The translations under genes and the position numbers were made by a program. From assembly GCF_030020805.1 (NCBI RefSeq), contig NZ_CP125098.1, positions 3,371,501-3,435,500 of the forward strand: a stretch of DNA of 64,000 nucleotides. Reading direction: 5' to 3'. The notes below the pieces were generated by a model, which saw nothing but the letters and a program-made list of their open reading frames with translations, did not search any database and was not told the DNA's origin. Shown one piece after another: positions 43,924 through 52,783 of this stretch; positions within the stretch are counted from its first letter, which is position 1; the number at the start of each line of letters is the position of its first letter. This stretch comes from Paenibacillus sp. RC67 (lineage in GTDB: Bacteria > Bacillota > Bacilli > Paenibacillales > NBRC-103111).

Positions 43924-45075
43924 ATGGAAGCAGATGAAATATTACCTTCTATTTTAGGAATAGGTACGGCGGTTCCGAATTACCTTTTGGAACAACAAGA
44001 CACTTCGCACAGGCTGACACAGGCGTTGAATGAGTACCCGGACTCTGCGCGCTGGGCGAGAAAAATTTTTAGACAATGTGGAGTCGAAAACCGTTATACT
44101 TGTGAACCCAATTTATTAGAAACCGGCGAGGACTGCCGTTATTTTTCCCGGATATCCAGCTTGCAAGCTCCTTCTACGGCGGAGCGAATGGAAACTTATA
44201 AGAGAGAGGCTGTTCCCTTAGCGTTGAGTGCTGCACAGAAAGCCCTATCGGATGCAAATGCGGACGTCTCCGAAATTACGCATTTGATCACGGTAAGCTG
44301 TACAGGTCAATTTCTCCCGGGAATGGATACCGCATTGATCCGTTTGCTGGGACTAGCTCCCCATGTTAATCGGATACCGCTTAATTTTCTGGGGTGTGCG
44401 GCAGGATTAAAAGCGATTTGTCTATCTCGCCAAATTGTCTCGAGCAATCTGAATGCTAAAGTATTGGTGGTGTGCGTCGAATTATGTACACTTCACATTC
44501 AGCCTTCGAGCGAGCGGGAGGCGTTATTTAGCGCTTCTTTCTTCGGGGATGGAGCCTCTGCATGTCTTATAGGTGCCTGCGGACCTCACCAACCAGGGAT
44601 ATTTCAATTACGAGAAGAACTCTCTGTTCTTCTACCCGATTCAGCTGAAGAGATGCTGTGGGATGTTGGCAATTACGGCTTTGATCTGTATTTATCAACC
44701 AACATCCCTAAGCTGTTAGGCCGATTTGTTCCAGAGCAAGTGGAACGCTTGTTAAGCGGGGAGGATAAGCCGCAATTATGGGCAATTCATCCCGGTGGTA
44801 AAGGGATTATTGACACACTGGAGCAGTTGTTCGAGCTCACAACGGAACAAACCTCTTATAGTCGAAATGTACTGCGTCAATATGGGAATATGTCGTCTGC
44901 CACCATATTATTTGTACTTAATGAGATGCGGAACGACCTCAGTAGACGGGGCTCAGGACTGACGAGTGGCGTATCCCTTGCATTCGGACCCGGTCTTTCA
45001 TGTGAGATACTGAAGATCGCTTATCTTCCCTCTGTCCGAATCCATCATCAGTTGGTAGATGAAATCCATGTTTAG
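43924..45075 (+). CDS. Type III polyketide synthase (chalcone/stilbene synthase family)
   Basis: 383 residues from ATG 43924, nine bases after GAGAGGAAG. The thiolase fold shows the catalytic triad: Cys158 in NFLGCAAGLKA, His289 in WAIHPGGKGI and Asn322 in YGNMSSATI. It condenses malonyl-CoA onto an acyl-CoA starter, in Gram-positive bacteria usually a long-chain fatty acyl, to give alkylpyrones or alkylresorcinols. First gene of a three-gene operon with a methyltransferase and an FAD oxidoreductase. Confidence 0.93.
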   Translation: MEADEILPSILGIGTAVPNYLLEQQDTSHRLTQALNEYPDSARWARKIFRQCGVENRYTCEPNLLETGEDCRYFSRISSLQAPSTAERMETYKREAVPLALSAAQKALSDANADVSEITHLITVSCTGQFLPGMDTALIRLLGLAPHVNRIPLNFLGCAAGLKAICLSRQIVSSNLNAKVLVVCVELCTLHIQPSSEREALFSASFFGDGASACLIGACGPHQPGIFQLREELSVLLPDSAEEMLWDVGNYGFDLYLSTNIPKLLGRFVPEQVERLLSGEDKPQLWAIHPGGKGIIDTLEQLFELTTEQTSYSRNVLRQYGNMSSATILFVLNEMRNDLSRRGSGLTSGVSLAFGPGLSCEILKIAYLPSVRIHHQLVDEIHV

Positions 45076-45781
45076 CCGATTAAAGCAGCGTGCTGTGGAG
45101 CAAGAACTAATGGACGATTTTTCAACTGGGGGCACGGAGCTTCGGGAAGCATTGTCCCATCTTCGAGTACTTAACCGAATCTTTGGTGCTGCAGCACCTA
45201 CACTCCATGGAGTTCAGAAAATATGGAGAGAAGCGGGGAGACCGGACAGCTTAACCATTCTGGACATAGGATCAGGCTCTGGCGATGTAAACCAGCACCT
45301 TCTTAGATGGGCGGACATGAACCAAATTGATCTTAAGATTACTTTGGTAGATATTACCGAAGAAGCTTGTGAAGAGGCAAGACATTATTTTCGCGATGAA
45401 CCACGGGTTCAAGTGATGCAAAGGGATCTGTTTGATTTACAAGAAAAAAGCGTGGATGTAGTAACGGGTACGCAGTTTGTTCATCATTTTGCAGCCGATG
45501 AGCTTCACAACGTAATACAAAGCATGCTTAAAGTATCGCGACTGGGTGTCGTAATTAATGATATTCACAGACATTGGATTCCTTGGGCAGCGGTCTGGTT
45601 GACGGTGCGGTTGATATCCAATAATCGATACATTTTAAATGACGGCCCCTTGTCTGTGGCCAAAGGCTTTTGCGCTGACGATTGGAAGCATCTCCGAAAA
45701 ACTCTGGATCTCCCTGAGATGTTCTTTTCGTGGAGACTGTTATTTCGGTATATGGTTGTCATTAGGAAAAGCAAACTATAG
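45068..45781 (+). CDS. SAM-dependent methyltransferase (class I)
   Basis: 237 residues starting inside the last codons of the PKS gene (eight-base overlap), so translation is coupled. The SAM motif I is LDIGSGSGDVNQHLL; motif II LVDITEEACEEA and TGTQFVHHF follow. The class I Rossmann fold differs from the membrane ICMT-type enzymes paired with type III PKS in Bacillus bps and Streptomyces srs operons. It likely O- or C-methylates the polyketide product. Confidence 0.88.
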   Translation: MFSRLKQRAVEQELMDDFSTGGTELREALSHLRVLNRIFGAAAPTLHGVQKIWREAGRPDSLTILDIGSGSGDVNQHLLRWADMNQIDLKITLVDITEEACEEARHYFRDEPRVQVMQRDLFDLQEKSVDVVTGTQFVHHFAADELHNVIQSMLKVSRLGVVINDIHRHWIPWAAVWLTVRLISNNRYILNDGPLSVAKGFCADDWKHLRKTLDLPEMFFSWRLLFRYMVVIRKSKL

Positions 45782-45805
45782 TTCTAAGAACCGGAGTTGA
45801 AGGCT

Positions 45806-46948
45806 GTGAATCACTTGGATGTTGCGGTATTGGGAGCGGGAATAGCAGGCAGTTGTTTAGCCAAATCATTAGCAGATCGAGGGTGGGAGACGATCCTGTT
45901 GGATCGGAAGCCATTTCCCCGGCATAAAGTGTGCGGTGAGTTTCTTTCTCCTGAATCCCAGAGCATGTTGAAATCTCTAGGTGTTCATGGTTATGTAGAA
46001 TCACTGCAGCCCAGTTCCATCAACCGAACACGATTGATTTTCAATAATGGGAAAATATTGGAGATTCCACTCCCAGGGAATGCTATAGGGGTGAGCCGGT
46101 ATTTATTGGACAGTACTCTTCATAGCGCGGCTGAAAGCTCGGGAGTACACATCCATACTTCAACAACCATAACCTCCGTCTCAACGAATAACAAAGGATA
46201 TCTAATTGAAGCTAGGCAAGGAGAAGAGAGAACAACTTATCAAGCACGAGCTGTCATTGCTGCGTGGGGCGCTCATGGTCGCTCGATTCTACCTGGACCT
46301 CACCCTAATAGCAGCGTTAGCCATACCTATATGGGAGTGAAATCCCACTTCCGTGGAGTCGAGATGGAGCCTGTTGTGGAGCTTTATTTTTTTGACGGCG
46401 GTTATGTAGGTCTTGCCCCCGTGGAAGGAGGGCTCGTTAATGTTACGGCACTATTAAAACGAAAATCGTTTCAGAACAGCGATAAAAGCATCTTGGGTCT
46501 ACTCGATGCCGCTAGCCGCAGGAACCCAATGCTTCAACACAAGCTCGCTCATGCCATTCCTGTTCAAGAAACTCAAGCAGCGATAGCCCCAGTAGATCTT
46601 AGTCGTAAGCTGCTTGCTTGGAATACGATTCCCCTAGTAGGGGATGCCATACTAACGATACCTCCGCTTTGTGGAGATGGAATGTCGATGGCGCTGCGTT
46701 CTGCGATATTATGTGCTCCCCTCGCCGACAACTACTTATCAGGGACTATTTCATTATCCAGTTGGGAGAGCGAATACTCGCATTCAATAAAAAGTGAATT
46801 TGCAGCACCTTTGCAATGGGGGCGGTTAATTCAAGGGTTGTTCGAAGTGCCAATCCTGCCACGAATTCTATTGCAAGCAGCGCAATTAGCACCTCGATTG
46901 GCATACGGCCTCGTCCAAGCGACGAGATTAAAAGAAAGAGAGCTGTAA
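45806..46948 (+). CDS. FAD-dependent oxidoreductase (geranylgeranyl reductase / monooxygenase-like)
   Basis: 380 residues from GTG 45806, nine bases after GGAG. The FAD-binding amino end VAVLGAGIAGSCLAKSLADRGW and the RKPFPRHKVCGEFLSP block are typical of the UbiH/GGR superfamily; LVGDAILTIPPLCGDGMSMAL is the second flavin motif. It is the last gene of the PKS operon and most likely hydroxylates or oxidises the methylated phenolic or pyrone lipid. Confidence 0.9.
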   Translation: MNHLDVAVLGAGIAGSCLAKSLADRGWETILLDRKPFPRHKVCGEFLSPESQSMLKSLGVHGYVESLQPSSINRTRLIFNNGKILEIPLPGNAIGVSRYLLDSTLHSAAESSGVHIHTSTTITSVSTNNKGYLIEARQGEERTTYQARAVIAAWGAHGRSILPGPHPNSSVSHTYMGVKSHFRGVEMEPVVELYFFDGGYVGLAPVEGGLVNVTALLKRKSFQNSDKSILGLLDAASRRNPMLQHKLAHAIPVQETQAAIAPVDLSRKLLAWNTIPLVGDAILTIPPLCGDGMSMALRSAILCAPLADNYLSGTISLSSWESEYSHSIKSEFAAPLQWGRLIQGLFEVPILPRILLQAAQLAPRLAYGLVQATRLKEREL

Positions 46949-47061
46949 GAGAAGGCGATAGTTTTTTTGAAAATAGTTGTGGATCACTGTCCTTGTAGTA
47001 AAGGAATAGCAATACAACGACATTTTATAACAATGAAAAGACATTCCTGGCTTAAAGGAGT

Positions 47062-47087
47062 TGTTATAATATATGAAAGGGCTTACA
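47062..47087 (+). promoter_or_regulatory. Extended -10 promoter with cre-like site
   Basis: TGTTATAAT (47062-47070) is an extended -10. TGAAAGGGCTTACA (47074-47087) matches the CcpA consensus TGWAANCGNTNWCA in 11 of the 12 positions allowed to be checked, with one mismatch at the central C, and would overlap the transcription start. Confidence 0.5.
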
Positions 47088-47232
47088 TAAAAAGGGGGAT
47101 TCGTTCGAGGCAACGCGCACACCGGCCCATTATGTAACACTAATGAGAGTGAGCGCTGTACATATCCATTACGCAGATATCAAAGTAAGCATGGAGATTA
47201 TCAACCATATAATCAAGAAGGGGTTAATTACT

Positions 47233-48561
47233 ATGACTAATTTACACCTACGTCGGTTACTACAAACATCTTCTTTCCTTACTGTTGGTTCTCTGCTTAT
47301 CGGCTTGCTCTCAAGCTGCAGCAGCCCAAGCACACCTGCATCGAATCCTAGTGATACAAAAACCGCTGATGTGCCTAAGACACCGGTTGAATTAACCTTA
47401 GCCCCTTATTTCCTGAATATGACCGATGAAGAATTTGATCAGATTATGATGAAACCGTTAGCTGCGAAGTATCCTCATATCACACTTAAAGTTGTGAGAG
47501 AAGATATCGTTAAGCTTGTAGCAGCAGGACAGACCCCTGACATTATTTATGGTGCTAACTCCAGATTCTCTGTACTGCAGGATTTGGATATCCCCTCTGA
47601 CTTAAGTGCTTTGGTTAAAGCAAATAATTTGGATCTCAACCGATTTGCCAGTCCGAATATTGATTGGATTAAGGAGCTTGGCACCAAGGGTGAGATCTAT
47701 GGCATCCCTTTTGCATTGAACCATATGGCCCTCTTTTATAACAAGGATTTGTTCGATAAACGCGGGCTGCCTTATCCTACGGATGGGATAACTTGGGATG
47801 AATATATCACATTGGTCAAAAAAATGACTTATAACGATGGCGGCGTCCAATTCCGCGGCAGCCTCCCGCCAAATCCGGAGTTTATTGCAAGAATGAAATC
47901 GATGTCGCTGGTGGATGCAAAGACCAATAAAGCATTAATTAACAACGATGCGTTTAAATCCGTACTGGATCGGGTTCAGGAATTTTATCAAATTCCAGGC
48001 ATGGTCATTGACGGAAAGCTGCCGCCTAACCAGGATAGCTTCGTAAAAGACCAGCAAACGGCGATGTACTTGAACTGGATTCCTGATACGCTAGGCTTTA
48101 TACAGAAAGCTGGGTCACAGCTTAATTTTGATATCGTCGGCGCTCCTGCTTTCAAAGACAAGCCGGGAATTACGATCGATCCTGGTGCACAAATGATGGT
48201 CATTTCCAAAACATCGAAGCACAAAGAGGAAGCATTTCAGGTCATTCAACTCCTCACTTCGCCGGAGGTCCAAAATATATTAAATCGCTCAAGTCGCTTG
48301 ACGGCTCTAGCAGATGAAGGGATTCGTAAAGATTTCCTGGCTGATCTGCCTTTGACTAAAGGGAAAAATATTCAAGGCACCTTAAAAATCAAGCCTGCCA
48401 AAATGGCTCCACCAAATCCGTATCATGTGCTCGTGGCAGGGAAAATCAACGGTGTTGTCACTAATCTCGCAACTGGAGCAAAGGATGTTAACACCGTTCT
48501 AAGAGAGACGCAAGAGGATGCGGATAAGGCAATCGAGCAAGAATTGACGAAGAAAAAATAA
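47233..48561 (+). CDS. ABC-type sugar solute-binding lipoprotein
   Basis: 442 residues from ATG 47233, ten bases after AGAAGGGG. Lipobox LSSC follows a hydrophobic signal (FLTVGSLLIGLLSSC), so it is anchored to the outer face of the membrane. The solute-binding family 1 fold is seen in IPFALNHMALFYNKDLFDKRGLPYPTDGITWDEY. It is a paralogue of the lipoprotein at 6.7-8.0 kb and, like it, has no permease or ATPase genes nearby. A cre-like site at its promoter suggests glucose repression. Confidence 0.9.
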   Translation: MTNLHLRRLLQTSSFLTVGSLLIGLLSSCSSPSTPASNPSDTKTADVPKTPVELTLAPYFLNMTDEEFDQIMMKPLAAKYPHITLKVVREDIVKLVAAGQTPDIIYGANSRFSVLQDLDIPSDLSALVKANNLDLNRFASPNIDWIKELGTKGEIYGIPFALNHMALFYNKDLFDKRGLPYPTDGITWDEYITLVKKMTYNDGGVQFRGSLPPNPEFIARMKSMSLVDAKTNKALINNDAFKSVLDRVQEFYQIPGMVIDGKLPPNQDSFVKDQQTAMYLNWIPDTLGFIQKAGSQLNFDIVGAPAFKDKPGITIDPGAQMMVISKTSKHKEEAFQVIQLLTSPEVQNILNRSSRLTALADEGIRKDFLADLPLTKGKNIQGTLKIKPAKMAPPNPYHVLVAGKINGVVTNLATGAKDVNTVLRETQEDADKAIEQELTKKK

Positions 48562-48570
48562 AAATTGAAG

Positions 48571-48619
48571 AAATCCCCTGTGTAGACAGTTAAACTGTTG
48601 TATGCAGAGGGATTTTTTT
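48571..48619 (+). terminator. Terminator after the solute-binding lipoprotein
   Basis: AAATCCC and GGGATTT arms enclose an inner ACAGT/ACTGT helix, followed by TTTTTTG. Confidence 0.88.
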
Positions 48620-48938
48620 GTTTTTTAAAATCATAATGAGAATAATAGAGACTTATATAATTTTATTATAGAAATAACATCTATCATTTTAGAATGAAAT
48701 AGCTGAAATTTAAGGTTTTTATTCAAATTTCATCAATTTGTTATAATCTTTTTATCATTTTGAATAATATTAGATTTACAAATAGACAGAGCATCGTATA
48801 TGATAGGTATATTCATTCGGTGGAACGTGTTAAGGGGGATGAGCAATCGAAGAAAGGGCAGACTAACAAAGTCCTCAATGTAAGAACCAAGCAGCTGTCG
48901 ACGAAGTTATCTATTCATCCATGAAGAGGGGGAAGACC
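48620..48938 (+). promoter_or_regulatory. Spacer with promoter of the MFS-sulfatase operon
   Basis: AT-rich. An extended -10, TGTTATAAT (48739-48747), matches the one at the preceding lipoprotein gene. No structured leader was recognised. The ribosome binding site of the MFS gene (AGAGGGGGA) lies at the right end. Confidence 0.45.
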
Positions 48939-50348
48939 ATGAGTGGTTTGCAGAAGGAAGAGATCCAGAGAAGAGTCATCAAGTGTATGCCTTGGATTCT
49001 GCTGTATGAGTTTTTTCAAGTTTTCAATGAAAACGTATTCAATTTAATAACACCAGATTTGTCCCAAGAATTTGCAGTAACTCCGTCAACGGTCAGCTTA
49101 ATTGTAACGCTTGGCAAGTTGTTTTTCGGAATAGCAGCTATTGTATTTACAGCTTTATCTGATGTGATTAGCATAAGGAAGCTATTATTGTTTACTTGTT
49201 TTGTTTTCCCAGTTGTCACGCTGATCGGTTTCTTCTCGCAGCACAGCTTTACCTTATTGATTGTGTTTCGTGCATTGTTTGCTATTACCATTGCAGCGCC
49301 TTTGGCTTTACAGGTTATGATTGCGATCAAATATTTCGACAAGTTGACGGCGGCCAAATATTTTGGCTATAACACAGCTATTTTTCAGCTCGCCTCAGCA
49401 TCTGGTCATTTATTCGGAGGTTACATTACAGAGTATTTGCACTGGAACGTTACATTTCTAATTCCGCTTATCACCCTGATCGGCGTCCCGATTATTTATA
49501 AAAATATGCCTAAGGATGAAAGCAAACGAGGGTCATTCGATTATATCGGTTTAATTCTGCTGACTGTTATTTCTGCCTTATTGATAACCTACATGACGTT
49601 TAAAATGGAATATACAATATTACTGATCTTGGCTCTTGTTTTTATTGCCATCTTTGTGTTCTATACTCAAAAGAGCAAAGATCCATTCGTGAAGCCGGAG
49701 CTTTTTAAAGTGAAAGGGATTATTCCTTCTTTGATCGTCTGTGCTTTGTTCTATGGAACGCAAGTGGGCTTTTCCTTCATCTTTCCGTTTATTGCCAAAC
49801 AAACTTATGGTATTTCTACTAGCACGATAGGCGTGTTTTATATGTTTACGAATATTGCCGCCTTTATTGTTGGAATGTTATCAGGAAAAATCATTAAACA
49901 GATCGGCTATCGGAATATCGCTTTACTCGGAGGGGCATTTATTTTTGGCGGGTTAACTCTCGTAGCTTTTCTGGTAGGGTACTCCGTAGTCATAGTCTTC
50001 ATCGGAATGGGGCTTTTCAATATTGGCTACGCCTTATTTTTCTCAGGGTACCTTACGAACTATACACAGCTCCTGCCGGAACATCAGAGAGGCGCCGGTA
50101 TCGGTATTGAAAAGCTAGTCCTTAACATAGGAAGCTCATTGGGCGGTGCGTTCCTTGCCATGCTGTATGGCCAGCCTTATATGATGAATAAAATTATTGA
50201 CTTCTCATCCAATGACAAGTCTGCACAATACAGTAATTCAGCCTTGGTGCTCATGTTGATGATTGGAGTCGCTACACTAATCTTTATGTATGTATTTAAT
50301 AAGAACTTTAACCGGACTGAAGAGTTCGGAAAATCAGCCCAAGTTTAA
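48939..50348 (+). CDS. MFS transporter (DHA2/TetL-like) linked to an arylsulfatase
   Basis: 469 residues from ATG 48939, preceded by AGAGGGGGA. About 14 hydrophobic segments, as in the DHA2 branch: GKLFFGIAAIVFTALSDVISIRKLL around motif A and FQLASASGHLFGGYITEYLHW near motif C. It shares an operon with the arylsulfatase 66 bases on. DHA2 proteins are usually exporters, but the cytoplasmic sulfatase needs its substrate inside, so import or product export are both possible. Confidence 0.85.
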   Translation: MSGLQKEEIQRRVIKCMPWILLYEFFQVFNENVFNLITPDLSQEFAVTPSTVSLIVTLGKLFFGIAAIVFTALSDVISIRKLLLFTCFVFPVVTLIGFFSQHSFTLLIVFRALFAITIAAPLALQVMIAIKYFDKLTAAKYFGYNTAIFQLASASGHLFGGYITEYLHWNVTFLIPLITLIGVPIIYKNMPKDESKRGSFDYIGLILLTVISALLITYMTFKMEYTILLILALVFIAIFVFYTQKSKDPFVKPELFKVKGIIPSLIVCALFYGTQVGFSFIFPFIAKQTYGISTSTIGVFYMFTNIAAFIVGMLSGKIIKQIGYRNIALLGGAFIFGGLTLVAFLVGYSVVIVFIGMGLFNIGYALFFSGYLTNYTQLLPEHQRGAGIGIEKLVLNIGSSLGGAFLAMLYGQPYMMNKIIDFSSNDKSAQYSNSALVLMLMIGVATLIFMYVFNKNFNRTEEFGKSAQV

Positions 50349-50413
50349 TTGTGATCGCCTAGGGCAACTGAGTGATCTGATTTATTTATCGATTGGATGG
50401 AGGTAAGTCACAA

Positions 50414-52594
50414 ATGAACAATGCAGAAGAGGTAAGGCAAGATAAAGAGAAAACCAATGTGATTTACATTGTGTTTGATGACATGGGTTTCGGTGATTTG
50501 GGCTGTTATGGCTCTGAAATCCAGACTTCGAATATCGATCAATTGGCGGCAGGAGGACTGAGGTACAACAATTTTCACGCAACTCCGCTTTGTTCACCAA
50601 CCCGAGCTTCTTTATTGACCGGACGTAATCACCATTCGGTCGGGATGGCGACGATAACGAATTTCGATCTTGGACCCGATAGCCCGAATACGAGAGGGCG
50701 TATCTCTCACCATGCTGGGACCATAGCCGAAGTGTTGAAAGACAATGGGTACAGCACGTTTGCTATAGGGAAATGGCATCTTGCTCCTGTACATCATTCT
50801 TCTCCGGCGGGACCTTATGATTATTGGCCTCTAGGCAAAGGCTTTCAGCGTTTTTATGGTTTTATGGAAGGGGAGACCGATCAATTTTATCCGGATCTGG
50901 TTTACGATAATCACTTTGTTCCGCGTCCAGATAAGCAGGAAGGCCCATATCATGTATCCGAGGATTTAATAGATCATGCTCGACAATTTATTACGGATCA
51001 AACTTCCATTACACCGGAAAAGCCGTTCTTTCTATATTTAGCGTTCGGAGCTCAGCACGTGCCTCATCAAGCGCCGCTGGAATATATCCGCAAATACCAA
51101 GGCAAATACGATATCGGCTGGGATCAGATTCGCGAGCAGCGGTTTCATCGGCAGAAGGAACTGGGGATCATCCCGCAGGATGCGGAGCTGCCACCATTCA
51201 ATCCAGATGTTCGACCATGGGATACCTTATCTGCCAATGAGCAAAAAGTAGCTACGCGGTTCATGGAGATTTATGCCGGATTCCTAACACATACCGACGA
51301 TCAAATCGGACGACTTATCCATTACCTGAAGGAAATCGATCAATACGATAACACACTAATTGTGCTGATCTCGGATAATGGCGCAAGCAGTACGGGACGA
51401 TCCAATGGCAGCGTGGATTATTCGAAGATCGTCGAAGGGTATACAGAGACTTTGGACGATATTTTACCCTACTACGAACAAATGTACGGAGATCGGGTAA
51501 GCTGCGAGTATCCTAGTGGCTGGGCACAAGTATGTAATACTCCACTTCGCTACTACAAGCAGCAGACGTACTTTGGTGGTATCCGCGTACCGCTCATCAT
51601 TCAGTGGCCGCAGGGAAGCATCGAGCGAAGCGAACAGGTACGTTCACAGTTTCACTATATTACGGATATTACACCAACGGTATATGAGGTATTAGATATC
51701 CAGCCACCAGCCGAGATTCGAGGTGTCTCCCAGATGCCGATTCATGGAAGCAGTATGTCGTACACGTTCACACAGCCGGATGAGCCGACGAGAAGGGTGA
51801 CGCAGCATTTTGAGATGATGGGCAACCGTGCCATTATTCATAATGGATGGAAAGCCGTGACCAATCATGAGAGGGGAGTGGCTTTCGAGGACGATGTATG
51901 GGAGTTGTACGATCTTAGCAGCGATTATAATGAAGTGAATAATTTGTCTGCTGTTTATCCGAATCGATTGCAGGAACTAATCGAATTGTGGTGGGGGGAG
52001 GCGGAGCAGCACGATGTCCTGCCGCTGCGCAATGCAGGATGGCAAGATTTGGCGAAGCACAATCCCGAGTCGGTAACTGCTCGCAACAAGTTCACCTACT
52101 ATGGCGGAGTGGCGATCATTGGATCGGCTGCGGCACCTCCGACGGTTAACCGCTCGTATTCGATCACGGCACATATTGAACGGCCAGATGATTCATGCGA
52201 CGGAGTGCTCGTAGCAATGGGGAATTATGATGGCGGATATACGCTATATATCCGTAATAACCGCCTCCATTTTGAATATAACCATATGCGTACCTTGTAC
52301 GCGATGATTTCGGATTGTGAGGTGCCATCCGGTGATTTGGAAATCCGGTTCGTTTTCACTAAGCAGCCGTTGTCGACCGCAGGCACGGGCTCCTTATATA
52401 TTAACGGTAAACTGGTCGGGGAAAGAAAGTTCCCTAAGACCTATAAATACAAAATATCTCGCAAAGGTCTAAGTATCGGTCGCGATGCGCTTCCTACAGT
52501 AACGGAGATGTACCTGGAGGAAGGCGAATATCCTTACAGGGGGACGATCCGGAAGGTCGTCTATGAATTGGGCGACGATAAGGATCCTGCCTAG
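50414..52594 (+). CDS. Arylsulfatase-type sulfatase, formylglycine-dependent
   Basis: 726 residues from ATG 50414, nine bases after GGAGGT. The signature CSPTRASLLTGR gives Cys60 as the residue oxidised to formylglycine; VFDDMGFGDLGCYG holds the metal-binding Asp pair, and GKWHL and SDNGAS give later ligands. The C-terminal ~170 residues form a beta domain. No signal peptide, so it acts inside the cell on a sulfate ester brought in. No formylglycine-generating enzyme is in the window. Neighbour of an MFS transporter and of a ROK repressor. Confidence 0.92.
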   Translation: MNNAEEVRQDKEKTNVIYIVFDDMGFGDLGCYGSEIQTSNIDQLAAGGLRYNNFHATPLCSPTRASLLTGRNHHSVGMATITNFDLGPDSPNTRGRISHHAGTIAEVLKDNGYSTFAIGKWHLAPVHHSSPAGPYDYWPLGKGFQRFYGFMEGETDQFYPDLVYDNHFVPRPDKQEGPYHVSEDLIDHARQFITDQTSITPEKPFFLYLAFGAQHVPHQAPLEYIRKYQGKYDIGWDQIREQRFHRQKELGIIPQDAELPPFNPDVRPWDTLSANEQKVATRFMEIYAGFLTHTDDQIGRLIHYLKEIDQYDNTLIVLISDNGASSTGRSNGSVDYSKIVEGYTETLDDILPYYEQMYGDRVSCEYPSGWAQVCNTPLRYYKQQTYFGGIRVPLIIQWPQGSIERSEQVRSQFHYITDITPTVYEVLDIQPPAEIRGVSQMPIHGSSMSYTFTQPDEPTRRVTQHFEMMGNRAIIHNGWKAVTNHERGVAFEDDVWELYDLSSDYNEVNNLSAVYPNRLQELIELWWGEAEQHDVLPLRNAGWQDLAKHNPESVTARNKFTYYGGVAIIGSAAAPPTVNRSYSITAHIERPDDSCDGVLVAMGNYDGGYTLYIRNNRLHFEYNHMRTLYAMISDCEVPSGDLEIRFVFTKQPLSTAGTGSLYINGKLVGERKFPKTYKYKISRKGLSIGRDALPTVTEMYLEEGEYPYRGTIRKVVYELGDDKDPA

Positions 52595-52629
52595 GGTGGG
52601 GAATGCCTCGGAAGAGTTTACGTCCGCCT

Positions 52630-52679
52630 TTGAAATCCGTGAATATTCCACTAAATCTAATCAAATTCACGGGTTTCAA
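52630..52679. repeat. Long-arm inverted repeat in the sulfatase 3' spacer
   Basis: TTGAAATCCGTGAAT (52630-52644) and ATTCACGGGTTTCAA (52665-52679) pair over 15 bases with one wobble and a 20-base loop. No T tract. A copy of ATATTCCACT occurs in its loop region and again about 50 bases later. Confidence 0.6.
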
Positions 52680-52744
52680 CAGCGGCTGGAGGGGCATATT
52701 CCACTGGAGTATACTAGCAATATTTCAAGATTTAAATGTTTCTC

Positions 52745-52783
52745 GACAAACAAACCGCGTGAGCATCACGTGGTTTGTTTGTC
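52745..52783. terminator. Hairpin overlapping the end of the ROK gene
   Basis: Seventeen-base arms beginning GACAAACAAACC and ending GGTTTGTTTGTC, with one wobble and loop AGCAT. Its right arm encodes the last residues (DKQTT) of the ROK repressor. No clear T tract, but it sits between convergent genes and is very stable. Confidence 0.75.
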
